From the NCBI GenBank assembly GCA_018242525.1, contig JAFEBS010000045.1:21849-85848 (forward strand): a stretch of DNA of 64,000 nt, given 5' to 3'. Position 1 is the stretch's first letter; each line of letters begins with the position of its first letter. This document shows, in pieces, positions 41,762 to 51,156 of this stretch. Below the pieces are notes generated by a model that saw only the letters and a program-made list of their open reading frames with translations, was not told the origin of the DNA and made no database searches. This DNA comes from Planctomycetota bacterium (lineage in GTDB: Bacteria > Planctomycetota > Planctomycetia > Planctomycetales > Planctomycetaceae). A program made the translations under genes and the position numbers.

Positions 41762-42973
41762 TTACGGCTTGGCCCGCTTTGCGGCCAGCGACGCGTACGA
41801 TGGCAACGGACCAACCAGCGGCGTCGCGTAGTCAATAAATGCCCTGGTCACGCCAAAGCCATCCTTGGTGATGTACTTGTCGGGCATCGGCCGTTCGTGG
41901 TTGGCCACTTCACTCAGCGGAATTGTACCGAACTCGATGGCATACGGCTGCCCCGGCCGGTTGGTGCGCTGCATGGTGACCATCACGCCCCCTTCGCCCT
42001 TCGCGGCCAGCTTGACGGCCTGGCGGCCACACGCGAACGCCTCGTCGAAATCCAGCTTCGTGCCACGGTCCGCCGCACACATCGGCAGGGATTCGGTCAC
42101 CTGGAACTCGCCGCGCCACCCGAATTCGTCGGCGATGATCCGGTGCAGCATCATTGCGGCACTGGTCCCCCCCATCGCCCCGAATTCGACGTTGCCAAAC
42201 TTGTCCCGCGTCTGTGACACGCTGACCGGAGTGCCGTCGGGATTGGTCAGCCCTTCGCCACACACAATACTGGCAAATCCATGCTTCTTGTGCGCGGCGG
42301 CGACGGCCTGGAGGAAGGCATCGCGATTGAAGGGACGTTCCGGCAGCAGCAGCACGTGCGGGGCGGTCAGTTCACTGGTCCGGGCCAGCGCCGTGGCCGC
42401 GGGCAGCCAGCCCGCACTGCGACCGACCGACTGAAAGATCACAAACTGATCCACTTTCTGCATGTCGCGAGCCAGCAGCCCCGCCTGCAGCACGCTCAGG
42501 GCCATGTACCGCGCGGCACTGGGATATCCGGGTGTATGATCTGTCCCGTGCAGGTCATTGTCGACGGTCTTGGGGACACCGACCCCGATCATTTCGTGGC
42601 CGTTTTCGTTGGCGTATTTCGTGACGCGATGGATCGTATCCATCGTGTCGTTCCCGCCGATCATGAAGTAATGTCGGATGTCGTACTTTTTCAACTGCTT
42701 CAGGACGGTGGGGAAATGCTCATCCTTCAGCTTCAGGCGACTGGATCCCAACGCGCTGCCGGGCGTGGAACGCAGCCCTGTGCGGATCGCTGCGGATTCG
42801 CTGCCCAGGTCCACCAGGTAATCGTTCAGCACCCCTTCGATGCCAAACCGCATCCCGAACACACGGCCGATTCCGCGTGTCTTCGTAGCGCCGTCGATGA
42901 CACCCGCCAGCGACGAATTAATCACCGACGTGGGACCGCCGGACTGACCGATCAGCACATTTCCCCTGGCCAT
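41762..42973 (-). CDS. Phosphofructokinase, pyrophosphate-dependent type by its residues
   Basis: A 403-residue PfkA-family enzyme converting fructose 6-phosphate to the 1,6-bisphosphate. The N-terminal GQSGGPTSVINSS is typical. The active-site loop reads MIGGNDTMDT, with Asp where ATP enzymes have Gly, and the next loop reads VPKTVDND, with Lys where ATP enzymes have Gly. Both substitutions are the hallmarks of PPi-dependent enzymes. PPi use makes the step reversible. The gene is first in an operon with the SIS protein. Confidence 0.9.
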   Translation of the reverse strand: MARGNVLIGQSGGPTSVINSSLAGVIDGATKTRGIGRVFGMRFGIEGVLNDYLVDLGSESAAIRTGLRSTPGSALGSSRLKLKDEHFPTVLKQLKKYDIRHYFMIGGNDTMDTIHRVTKYANENGHEMIGVGVPKTVDNDLHGTDHTPGYPSAARYMALSVLQAGLLARDMQKVDQFVIFQSVGRSAGWLPAATALARTSELTAPHVLLLPERPFNRDAFLQAVAAAHKKHGFASIVCGEGLTNPDGTPVSVSQTRDKFGNVEFGAMGGTSAAMMLHRIIADEFGWRGEFQVTESLPMCAADRGTKLDFDEAFACGRQAVKLAAKGEGGVMVTMQRTNRPGQPYAIEFGTIPLSEVANHERPMPDKYITKDGFGVTRAFIDYATPLVGPLPSYASLAAKRAKP

Positions 42974-43139
42974 TCAACAAACCTTAATCAATGAGGGCAG
43001 TGTCCTCAACCCGATTCGAGCGACCGTTCGAGAATGGCAACTTCCGCTCCCGCTGATCGCTCGCCAAAAACCTGTTTATCACATGTTCAAAGAATCAAAG
43101 ACTCGTCGCGAGTGACGATGACATGGCTGTCAGCGTCGC

Positions 43140-43901
43140 TCACTCCAACCGTCCGGTCCAGGCCAGCAGTCGCCGCCAGAACTGGGCATAGTTGCTGCCA
43201 ACTTCAATGGCGGGCGCCCCGGCAGCCTGAGCTTTGACGCGTCCCGGCCCCCAGTCGACAAATCCACCGACCCAGTGCGGGGCCACATCACTGGCAAACG
43301 CGGCCGTCCGTGCAAGTGATCGTTGTCGAGTCACCAGGGCCGGAAACGTAGCTCCAGTTTCCGGCCATTGTAGAGTTTGTGAGACAGGATCAAAGTGAGG
43401 GCGAAACGAGGTGACATCCAGCCACGTTTCGGCATCCGACTTGGGGTGAATTCGGTTCAGTCCACCAATCGTGGGCGGGCGTGTGTACCAGGGCAAATCG
43501 AACAGTTCTCGATTCCAGCCCGTGGGGTACATCAGCGCCGGCTGGTCAAAGTTGATCCGATCGTCGACTCGGCCGATTTCCACCGGCAGCAGATTCCCCA
43601 GCACGGTACCGTCCCAATCACCGCCCAGACCGTGGAAGGACTCCCAGCCACCGATCATCAACAGCCCCATCCCCTGCTCCACCTGCTGACTGACGATCTC
43701 GTGCAGGTCGGGGTCAAACTGAGTCGACGGGTAATCGCTGAGGATCAGTAGCGAATGCGGTCGCTCGATCAATTCTGCAGAAACCGGGACATGGCTGGGG
43801 ACGTAATCAAACTGCCAGCCGAAGTGAGTCATCAGGCCGGCGAGGTAACTCGCCGCCCCATCCAGGTTCGTGTCGCCGCAATACAAAATCGGTGCCGTCA
43901 T
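43140..43901 (-). CDS. GATase1-like protein (DUF1355 type)
   Basis: A 253-residue protein with the class I glutamine-amidotransferase-like fold: ILYCGDTNLDGAASYLAGLM, LLILSDYPSTQ, and GMGLLMIGGWESFHG at the nucleophile elbow, where the usual Cys is absent. The second half (WVGGFVDWGPGRVK) fits the DUF1355/PF07090 group. Without a nucleophile it is probably a binding protein. It is a single gene, with 166 bases before the PFK operon. Confidence 0.78.
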   Translation of the reverse strand: MTAPILYCGDTNLDGAASYLAGLMTHFGWQFDYVPSHVPVSAELIERPHSLLILSDYPSTQFDPDLHEIVSQQVEQGMGLLMIGGWESFHGLGGDWDGTVLGNLLPVEIGRVDDRINFDQPALMYPTGWNRELFDLPWYTRPPTIGGLNRIHPKSDAETWLDVTSFRPHFDPVSQTLQWPETGATFPALVTRQRSLARTAAFASDVAPHWVGGFVDWGPGRVKAQAAGAPAIEVGSNYAQFWRRLLAWTGRLE

Positions 43902-44173
43902 GTCACGTGATCGTCATGAGGAAGGCGGATCCAGTCAATGTCAGCGACCGATCGCTGCGAAAATCCGGATCAAAGACGCCGTCCGTTAGCCTTGTAGCGA
44001 AAAGTCGTCACGACTGCGACGGATTCACCCCCCATTTTTCTCGGAGATCGCCATTTTCAAATGGGCACAATTCGTCATTCAACCGCACTGGCAGGCGACG
44101 CCGAGTCACCGATTTTATATGTCTCGGCGTTTTTAACCGTGTTGAAATCCGAAGTGCGATGCGAGGGTCTGCC

Positions 44174-44201
44174 AAGGTAGCCCTGTCGCTCCGAGACAGA
44201 G
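44174..44201 (+). repeat. REP-like hairpin family 3, single unit
   Basis: AAGGTAG foot, then CCCTGTCGCTCCGAGACAG; identical in its core to the unit at 32426-32450, with CC replacing TC after the foot. Confidence 0.85.
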
Positions 44202-44292
44202 AGCAGGATGGCGAGAAGATCGCGGATCAAGAATTCGACCCGATTCGCGGAAAGAGGTGCTCTGAAGGGAGAACCTCATCCATCGCGACAAC

Positions 44293-44342
44293 GGAACTTT
44301 GAACTATCTCACGCCTGTTTGTTCCGACGCTGGCAGCGTCGG
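44293..44342. repeat. Degenerate 33-base-arm relative plus REP family 4 hairpin
   Basis: GGAACTTTGAACTATCTCAC resembles the arm at 1930-1962. It is followed at 44324-44342 by CCGACGCT, GGC, AGCGTCGG, identical to 4258-4276. Confidence 0.75.
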
Positions 44343-44354
44343 ACACGTTGTCAC

Positions 44355-47300
44355 TCACACTGATAACGGCTGCGTATCGAGCCAGTTGTCGCCGACGGAG
44401 ACATCCACGATCAGCGGGACAGTGAGCGTCATGGCGGTTTGCATTTCGTGTCGGACCAGGCTTGCCAGCGAGGCGACCGATGACACGGGGGATTCGAACA
44501 CCAGTTCGTCGTGAATCTGCAACAACATGCGGGCGGGATGATGGTCGCGTTGCAGGCGGCTGTGGACCGACAGCATGGCGCGCTTAATCAGGTCGGCGGC
44601 CGAACCCTGGATGACCGTGTTGACCGCAGTCCGCTCGGGCATGTTCAGATTGCGATTCCGCACCGCCCGGATGCCATCAATGGCGCGGCGACGACCCAGG
44701 ATCGTGGTGGCATAACCGTTCTGACGCACCTCAGACAACGTTTCCTCGATGAATTGAGTCACCCCCGAATACTTCGCGAAGTAGCCGTCGATGAAGGTCG
44801 CCGCCTCTTTTTTGTCGATTCCGAGGGCCGCCGCCAGGCCGAAGGCGCTTTGTCCGTAAATCACGCCAAAGTTGACCGCCTTCGCCATCCGCCGCTGCTC
44901 GCCGGTCACGGCCTCGGTATCGACGCCGAAAACCTGCGCTGCGACGGCGGTGTGAATGTCGATTCCCCGCTCGAACGCCGCGATTAGTTCCCGGTCCTGA
45001 CTGTAATGGGCCAACACCCGCAGTTCGATTTGCGAATAGTCGGCACAGACCAGCTTCCAGGCCTCGTTCAACGGGTTGGCTTCCAGGCGTGACTGGCCCA
45101 GCGCCAGTGGCCTGGCCGTGGGGGCGGGGGTGTCGTCATCGTCGTCGAACAACCGGCGTTGTTCGTCCTTCTTGGTGATTGTGGCCGTCGCTGCGCCCGT
45201 TGCCGGTGTCACGGGATGGTCTGGCGAAACCAGTGGCGACGCAATGAACGCCCGCCGGATCCGTTCTCCTTCCGGCGTACGAATCGGAATGTTCTGCAGG
45301 TTGGGATCGCTGGAACTGAGTCGTCCCGTCGCCGCGACCACCTGGTTGAACGACGTATGAATCCGGCCCGTGCGAGGATGGACCATCAGCGGCAGGGCAT
45401 CCAGATACGTTCCCTTCAGCTTCGACAAATGGCGATGCTCGATGATCCGGGCGGGCAGTTCGTGCAGCGGGGCGAGTTCTTCCAAAACGTCTTGATCGGT
45501 GCTGGCCCCGGTCCGCGTTTTCCGTTTCACGGGCAACTGCAATTCTTCGAACAGGACAACCTGCAGTTGCTTTGGCGAATCGATGTTGAATTCATGCCCG
45601 GCGATCCGGTGGATTTCGGCGATCAGCTCCTTCAGCCGTTTCGTCAGGTCTGCGCTTTGTCGATGCAGTTCGTCAACGTTCACCCGGATGCCGGTTTGTT
45701 CCATTTCGGCCAGGATCGGGATCAAGGGCCGTTCCAGGTTCCAGTACAGATCCCACAGGCCCTGCTGCTGTAATCGAGCGGTGATCAGATCGGCCAGTTG
45801 CAGCGACAGATCGGCGTCTTCGGTGGCATATTCCGCCACCTTTTCGACGGGAATCTGAGCCATGTTTTTCTGATTCTTGCCACTGCCGATCAGGTCGGAA
45901 ATCGGAATGCTGGTTTGATGCAGGTACCGTTCGATCAACACATCCAGGCCATGCGACCGGGCTCCCGCGTCCAGCAGATAGTCTCCCACCATCGGGTCGA
46001 CATCGATGCAGTCGGCAGCCACCTGGATTCCATGGCAATCCAGGACCATCAGATCGTACTTGACGTTTTGATTGACCAGTCGGATGGCCGGATTCTCCAG
46101 GATCGGTCGCATCGATTGGACGACCGTGGCACCGTCCAGCAGCGTACTTCCTTCCGGCCCCAAGGTGGGCAGGTACCAGGCGCGACCCGGATCCCAGCAG
46201 ACGGCCCAGCCGACGATCTGGGCGGACCGCGGGTTCAGATCGGTCGTTTCCAGGTCCAGGCAAAATCGCGTCTGATCCCGGAGCCTGCTGAGGAAGCTGG
46301 CGAGTTTCTCGGCAGTATCGACAATTTCCCAGTAACGGGGTTTGCCGACAGTGAGGGGAACGCTGGCGACCGCCTCCATTCCGCCGGGCGCTGTCGCGGC
46401 GGTCGGTTCGGACGAGTTGGTCTCGTTGGAGATGACCGGGCCGGATCGAGAAGGGAGATCGTCGAACAGGGACCGCTCACCGCGAATGGGTGCTGGTTGG
46501 GAAGGAACAAGGACCGGATCGCTGGTGGCCTGCACCGTGAATTGCTTGACGTCGTCCATCAGGCGGCGGAACCCAAACTTGCGAAACATGTCCTGCAAGG
46601 CGGGAACGTCGGGCGCGGGGTTTCGGGTCGATTCCCAATCGAATTTCACCGGCAACTCTTGATTCAAGCGGACGAGTCGTTGACTGAGTCGCGCCTGATC
46701 GGCGAAGGTTTTCAAGTTCTCCTTCAGCTTCGCTCCGGGAGCCTGATCGGCATGGGCGAGGACTTCCTCCAGAGTCTGAAACTGCTGCAGCAACGCCGCC
46801 GCCTTCTTGGGGCCGACCAGCGGTACTCCCGGAACATTGTCGACCGAATCCCCGACCAGCGACTGGAAATCGACGACCTGATTGGGACGGATCCCCCAAT
46901 CGGCCAGCAGGGCGGCTTCATCCAGGTAAACGTTCTTGCGCAGGTTGTACATCTGGACCTGCGGACCGATCAATTGCCGGGCGTCCTTGTCGCTGGTGAC
47001 GATGCGGACCTGTAAACCACGCGCGATCGCCTGGCGAGTCAGCGTGGCAATGACATCGTCCGCCTCCCAACCTTCACACTGCACGACCGGAATCCGAAAC
47101 GCCTGAATCAGCTCTGTCAGCAACGGGATCTGCGGCCGCAGATCTTCCGGCATTTCAGAGCGGTTCGCCTTGTATTCAGGAAAAATCCCTTCCCGGACTC
47201 CCGGCCCCGGGGACTCCATGGCGCAAATCAGCCAGGCGGGCTTGTGGACCTGCAACAGCGAAACCAGGTCCCGACTGAACCCGAAAACCGCATTCGTCGG

Positions 47301-47390
47301 CATTCCTGACGGACTGGTCATCGGAGGAATGGCATGAAATACCTGAAACATCAGGGAAAACGTGTCGATCAGGAAGACGGTATCTGGCAT
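44355..47390 (-). CDS. polA: DNA polymerase I
   Basis: PolA removes RNA primers and fills gaps. The 1011 residues show an N-terminal 5'-3' exonuclease (VFLIDTFSLMFQVFHAIPPM, VTSDKDARQLI), a 3'-5' exonuclease with all three motifs (DLETTDL, NQNVKYD, YATEDAD), so proofreading should be active, and a polymerase with motif A DYSQIELR, motif B RRMAKAVNFGVIYGQ and motif C QIHDELV. It is about 80-100 residues longer than usual, with an acidic, Pro/Thr-rich insertion of roughly 60 residues just before motif A (about 45050-45235, including DDDDD). The ATG at 47390 gives MPDTVFLIDTF; a longer frame is not family-like. Confidence 0.96.
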   Translation of the reverse strand: MPDTVFLIDTFSLMFQVFHAIPPMTSPSGMPTNAVFGFSRDLVSLLQVHKPAWLICAMESPGPGVREGIFPEYKANRSEMPEDLRPQIPLLTELIQAFRIPVVQCEGWEADDVIATLTRQAIARGLQVRIVTSDKDARQLIGPQVQMYNLRKNVYLDEAALLADWGIRPNQVVDFQSLVGDSVDNVPGVPLVGPKKAAALLQQFQTLEEVLAHADQAPGAKLKENLKTFADQARLSQRLVRLNQELPVKFDWESTRNPAPDVPALQDMFRKFGFRRLMDDVKQFTVQATSDPVLVPSQPAPIRGERSLFDDLPSRSGPVISNETNSSEPTAATAPGGMEAVASVPLTVGKPRYWEIVDTAEKLASFLSRLRDQTRFCLDLETTDLNPRSAQIVGWAVCWDPGRAWYLPTLGPEGSTLLDGATVVQSMRPILENPAIRLVNQNVKYDLMVLDCHGIQVAADCIDVDPMVGDYLLDAGARSHGLDVLIERYLHQTSIPISDLIGSGKNQKNMAQIPVEKVAEYATEDADLSLQLADLITARLQQQGLWDLYWNLERPLIPILAEMEQTGIRVNVDELHRQSADLTKRLKELIAEIHRIAGHEFNIDSPKQLQVVLFEELQLPVKRKTRTGASTDQDVLEELAPLHELPARIIEHRHLSKLKGTYLDALPLMVHPRTGRIHTSFNQVVAATGRLSSSDPNLQNIPIRTPEGERIRRAFIASPLVSPDHPVTPATGAATATITKKDEQRRLFDDDDDTPAPTARPLALGQSRLEANPLNEAWKLVCADYSQIELRVLAHYSQDRELIAAFERGIDIHTAVAAQVFGVDTEAVTGEQRRMAKAVNFGVIYGQSAFGLAAALGIDKKEAATFIDGYFAKYSGVTQFIEETLSEVRQNGYATTILGRRRAIDGIRAVRNRNLNMPERTAVNTVIQGSAADLIKRAMLSVHSRLQRDHHPARMLLQIHDELVFESPVSSVASLASLVRHEMQTAMTLTVPLIVDVSVGDNWLDTQPLSV

Positions 47391-47870
47391 TGAGTCGCTA
47401 CTGAGTGTGTTGACGATTCGGACAAAAGGCACAGCCCGAGTGGCCCGGCATTATTGACCCCGGCGAGGTGAATCGCCAGTAGAACTGGATTAATCGGCAC
47501 CGGCTTACAGTCTCGCGGGAACCCCGGTTGGACAATGCGCTTTCACTGGGGGGCGCGGCTCGTAAAGTGCCGACACAACCTCAACGAAATCCTATGCGCT
47601 GAGAGTGCTGGTTTGGTCTGCGAGAGATCTGGGATGGGAACAATCGATTTGCTGTGACGATTAAACGGTCTGGGAAATTGGTAACTGTATAATTGCCGTT
47701 GTCCACGGAAACTGCTTGACTGAAGACCCAGACCGCGTAAGACTGAGTACACCACGCAGAGTTCACAATGGCGACATTTGTGGAAATCAGGCGTTTTTCG
47801 TCGCAAATCATTGCTCATCTTCAGGTTAGACACCTGATTCACGTCTTACTGATTGCCGGAGAGAAACCCC
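47391..47870. other. Divergent intergenic region
   Basis: Between polA (minus) and the coiled-coil gene (plus). A perfect TATAAT is at 47688-47693, about 178 bases before the plus-strand start codon. No gene or repeat is recognised. Confidence 0.55.
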
Positions 47871-49403
47871 ATGGCCGCCGCGTCCAACAAACCAGGTGCC
47901 GTCCACTATTTCTTGATCGCATTCGTCATGATTTCGGTGGTGTTGGGGATTGTCTCGTACATGAACCATCGCGAATACTCGGACCAGAGCGCCAAGTTTG
48001 CTGAGAAAGAGGCGGAAGTCAGCAAGCTCAATCGACTCGTGAAAAACAGCGATGACCAGATCCAGGTCCTGAAGAAGCTGGTCGGCCGCCAGTTCGATCT
48101 GGTGGAAGACCCCACCAATCCTCAAAACGCCAACACCGTTAAATCCGCAGCGCTGAAAGATATGGCAGACTTCGGCAAGGAATTGGCCGGCAGTAACTAT
48201 GCCGAAACGCTTCAGAGACTGCGCGAGGCCTTGGACGCCGCCTTGGTGGATCGCGATTCCAAGGCCGCTCAAGTGGCCGCATTGCAGAAAGACCTGGAGA
48301 CGGAACGGAATCGGCTGAACGCTCAACTGGATACCGCCAACAAGGCGAAGACCAAGTCCGAGAGTGACAAGCGTGACGTCATTTCCACCCAGGACGAGCG
48401 TCTGACCGCCAAGCAGGAAGAATTGAACAAGTTGAAGGCTGACAACAATGGCCTCATCGCCGAATTGGCTCAGGAACGGGAAGGCCGGGAACGCGACAAC
48501 AAAGCCAAGAGCCAGGAAATCACCAACCTGGAAAACCGGATTGAATTCCTGCGAGACAAGCTGAACGAAATCGAAAAGGTGACGTTTGAAGTGCCCGATG
48601 GCCTGATTCAACGGGTCGACAATGCCTCCAAATCTGTCTGGATCAATCTGGGTGAAGCCGACTTCCTGAAGCCACGCATGACGTTCAGTGTCTACGCCAA
48701 GGAAAGCCAGGGAGTGGGTCGCGGCGCTGAAGACGTGAAGGGTCGGATTGAAGTGACGCGAATCATCGGCCCACACATGGCCGAGGCCCGGATCACCGAA
48801 GAAGACCTGTTCCGCCCCATGGTCGCCAGAGACCTGATCTATACCCCGCTCTGGAGCCCCGGGTTGGTCGAAAAAATCTCGTTCGTGGGACTGGTCGATC
48901 TGGATGGCGACGGCAAAAGCGACTGGGAAGAAATGAAGCAGATCCTGGCCGTTCACGGCGCTGAAGCCGACAATTACGTCGATGACAACGGCAATCGATT
49001 CCCGGAAACTGGCAAGATCACCGTTCACACCAAGTTCCTGGTCCTCGGTTACATTCCAGAACCGGATCAGGTCGTGGGTGACGACGACAAGCAGAAGGTG
49101 ACCGAGATCAACAAGCACCGCACCGAAATGACCAAGGAAGCCCGCGTCAACGGCGTCCGTTCGATCAAGCTGAATGACTTCTTGGCCTTCCTGGGAGTCA
49201 AACTGAACCGCCGCGTGTTCCGACCCGGACAGGAACGCCCCTTCAATTTGAAGGCCGGAGCGAACAGCACCGCCGTGAACGAACCACTCGGCGATCGTTC
49301 CGCCAACGGCAATGTTTCAGGTGCCTTCGGAACCCAACGCAAGTCGGCCCCACAAATGTCCTCGGACGGCCACACGAGCAAGTTGTTCACCGGCGGCAAG
49401 TGA
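47871..49403 (+). CDS. Membrane-anchored coiled-coil protein with EF-hand-like loop
   Basis: A 510-residue protein with an N-terminal membrane helix (about 11-33, VHYFLIAFVMISVVLGIVSYM), some 200 residues of coiled coil (AALQKDLETERNRLNAQLDTANKAK), and a folded C-terminal half. The latter contains DLDGDGKSDWEE, a calcium-binding EF-hand-like loop, and ITVHTKFLVLGYIPEP, a strand pattern that may be BRCT-like. A low-complexity tail follows. Function is unknown. The layout parallels the gene at 22445. The ATG at 47871 follows GGAGAGAAA. Confidence 0.83.
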   Translation: MAAASNKPGAVHYFLIAFVMISVVLGIVSYMNHREYSDQSAKFAEKEAEVSKLNRLVKNSDDQIQVLKKLVGRQFDLVEDPTNPQNANTVKSAALKDMADFGKELAGSNYAETLQRLREALDAALVDRDSKAAQVAALQKDLETERNRLNAQLDTANKAKTKSESDKRDVISTQDERLTAKQEELNKLKADNNGLIAELAQEREGRERDNKAKSQEITNLENRIEFLRDKLNEIEKVTFEVPDGLIQRVDNASKSVWINLGEADFLKPRMTFSVYAKESQGVGRGAEDVKGRIEVTRIIGPHMAEARITEEDLFRPMVARDLIYTPLWSPGLVEKISFVGLVDLDGDGKSDWEEMKQILAVHGAEADNYVDDNGNRFPETGKITVHTKFLVLGYIPEPDQVVGDDDKQKVTEINKHRTEMTKEARVNGVRSIKLNDFLAFLGVKLNRRVFRPGQERPFNLKAGANSTAVNEPLGDRSANGNVSGAFGTQRKSAPQMSSDGHTSKLFTGGK

Positions 49404-49430
49404 TCGATACCTGATCCCAGTGATCAAATC

Positions 49431-49466
49431 ACAGCCCCGTCAGTCCGCTGACGGGGCTGTCGCGTT
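49431..49466 (+). terminator. Rho-independent terminator after the coiled-coil gene
   Basis: ACAGCCCCGTCAG pairs with CTGACGGGGCTGT around the tetraloop TCCG, followed by CGCGTTTGTT. Confidence 0.8.
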
Positions 49467-49611
49467 TGTTAGATCAGCGTGGCCCGCTCTTGCTGGCAGC
49501 GAGAGCGTCGGACAGATGCGGACAGACGCCTTGCGAGCGGCAATGCGTTGGCAACCGGTTCTTCGGGTCCAAGATTGAGAATGCACCCACGACGAGCAGC
49601 CCATGGAAAAA

Positions 49612-49685
49612 GGGTCTCACCCTCTCCACCGACCCCGCGTCGGTGGAAGCCGCGACTGGCCAGCTAAGGAGACCCGCCGGTTCTT
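49612..49685. ncRNA. Possible structured RNA element
   Basis: GGGTCTC (49612-49618) can pair with GAGACCC (49679-49685), enclosing a perfect hairpin CCACCGAC, loop CCCGC, GTCGGTGG (49626-49646). It lies in the interval between the coiled-coil terminator and the DUF1501 gene. I recognise no known RNA family, and a strand cannot be assigned. Confidence 0.3.
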
Positions 49686-49727
49686 CACCCTCGGCTAGCG
49701 CCTTGCGGCTCACAAGGAGGTGATGCG

Positions 49728-51152
49728 TCAACCGAACACCCGGCTGACGACTTCACCTTCATTGACGGTGGCCCGTTCGAATCGGCCCTGCAGGCGGTAG
49801 GTCAGTTCCGTGTGATCGATCCCCATCGCGGCCAGGATCGTGGCGTGCAGCGAGTGGATGTGGACCCTGTCCTCGACGCCGTGCATCCCGAACTCGTCGG
49901 TGGCTCCAATGACCTGGCCCCCTTTGACTCCGCCTCCCGCCAGCCACATGGAAAATCCATAAGGGTTGTGATCCCGGCCGTCACCCTTTTCGCTCATGGG
50001 TGTCCGGCCAAATTCCCCGCCCCAGACCACCAGTGTCTCATCCAGCAGGCCCCGTTGTTTCAGGTCCCGCAGCAGGGCAGCGATTGGCTGATCCGTCTCG
50101 CGGCAATGCAGACTGTGGTTGTCTTCGATCTTGCTGTGAGCATCCCACTTGCTGCCGGCACCGGAATACAACTGCACAAACCGGACTCCTCGTTCGACCA
50201 ACCGCCGGGCAAGCAGGCAGTTTTGACCAAACGGCTGAGTCCGCTTGTCGTTCAGTCCGTAGGCCTGCTGCGTCTCCTTCGTTTCATTCGTCAGATCCAC
50301 CGCTTCGGGCGCCTGGGCCTGCATGCGACAGGCCAGTTCGTACGACGCAATCCGCGCTTCCAGTTCGGTGTCTCCCGGGCGGGTGGCCAAGTGCTCGCGA
50401 TTGAGCTGGTCGATCAATCCCAGCTTCTGCAGTTGCCGTTGGTCGCTGACGCCGTCTGGCGTGTCCAGGTACAGGATCGGGCGTTTGCCCGCCAGGAACT
50501 TGGTTCCCTGGTGCGTCGCGGGCATAAAACCCGAACCCCAGACCCGGTTCCCGCCGGGTGGTTCGCGATCGCTGTCCATCATCACGACGAAGCCGGGCAG
50601 GTTGCGATTCTCGGAACTCAATCCGTAGTTCACCCAGGCCCCCAGGCTCGGCCGTCCCGCCAGGATGCTGCCGGTATTCATCTGGCAGATCCCCCCCACA
50701 TGGTTCAGGGCATCAGACTGACACGCACGAATCACACACAGGTCGTCCGCACATTCTCCGACATTGGCGTACCAGTCAGAAACCGGCAGACCGCTTTCCC
50801 CATATTGCTTCCAGGTCCGTTTGCTGGCGAGGATTGGGTTTTCGGACACTCCCATGGGGGTGATGACGCGCTTGATCGATGGGGGCATCGGCTTGCCCGC
50901 CATTTCATTGACCATCGGCTTCGGATCGAATGTGTCCAGGTGGCTGGGACCGCCGTCCATGAACAGGAAGATGACGTTGCGCGCCTTGCCGTAATAGTGC
51001 GGGCGCCGGGCGGTGACTTCAGCCCCGGCCACGGCGCGTGATTCTTCGGACATCAGGCCCGCCAGAGCCAGGGCACCAAAACCGCACCCCGTCCGCGCCA
51101 GAAAGTCGCGACGTGAAGGAGCCACCAGCCGATGGGGAATTTCCAGGGACAT
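49728..51152 (-). CDS. DUF1501 protein, Tat-exported
   Basis: A 474-residue DUF1501 protein with Tat signal SRRDFLARTGCGFGALALAG. Blocks match the copy at 17374: VIFLFMDGGPSHLDTFDPKP, ADDLCVIRACQSDALNH, ENRNLPGFV, LARRLVERGVRFVQL, VVWGGEFGRTP and IHSLHATILAAMGIDH. The ATG at 51152 lies four bases after the stop codon of the DUF1549/DUF1553 gene, the classic planctomycete gene pair. Their joint function is not established; export and pairing suggest extracellular polymer work. Confidence 0.94.
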   Translation of the reverse strand: MSLEIPHRLVAPSRRDFLARTGCGFGALALAGLMSEESRAVAGAEVTARRPHYYGKARNVIFLFMDGGPSHLDTFDPKPMVNEMAGKPMPPSIKRVITPMGVSENPILASKRTWKQYGESGLPVSDWYANVGECADDLCVIRACQSDALNHVGGICQMNTGSILAGRPSLGAWVNYGLSSENRNLPGFVVMMDSDREPPGGNRVWGSGFMPATHQGTKFLAGKRPILYLDTPDGVSDQRQLQKLGLIDQLNREHLATRPGDTELEARIASYELACRMQAQAPEAVDLTNETKETQQAYGLNDKRTQPFGQNCLLARRLVERGVRFVQLYSGAGSKWDAHSKIEDNHSLHCRETDQPIAALLRDLKQRGLLDETLVVWGGEFGRTPMSEKGDGRDHNPYGFSMWLAGGGVKGGQVIGATDEFGMHGVEDRVHIHSLHATILAAMGIDHTELTYRLQGRFERATVNEGEVVSRVFG

Positions 51153-51156
51153 CGTT

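Larger units (their letters stand above)
43902..44354. other. Intergenic region with several dispersed repeats
   Basis: Holds a REP family 3 unit (44174-44201), a degenerate relative of the 33-base arm (44293-44312) and a family 4 hairpin (44324-44342), the last only a few bases from the polA stop codon. No gene is supported. Confidence 0.7.

Noticed and set aside
45798..47015. A 405-codon plus-strand frame opposite polA
   Set aside because: Antisense to the exonuclease domains of DNA polymerase I; no known domain.
49724..49735. AAGGAGGTGATG as 16S rRNA 3' end or start of a small gene
   Set aside because: No rRNA sequence surrounds it, and the following frame stops after about 25 codons inside the antisense of DUF1501.
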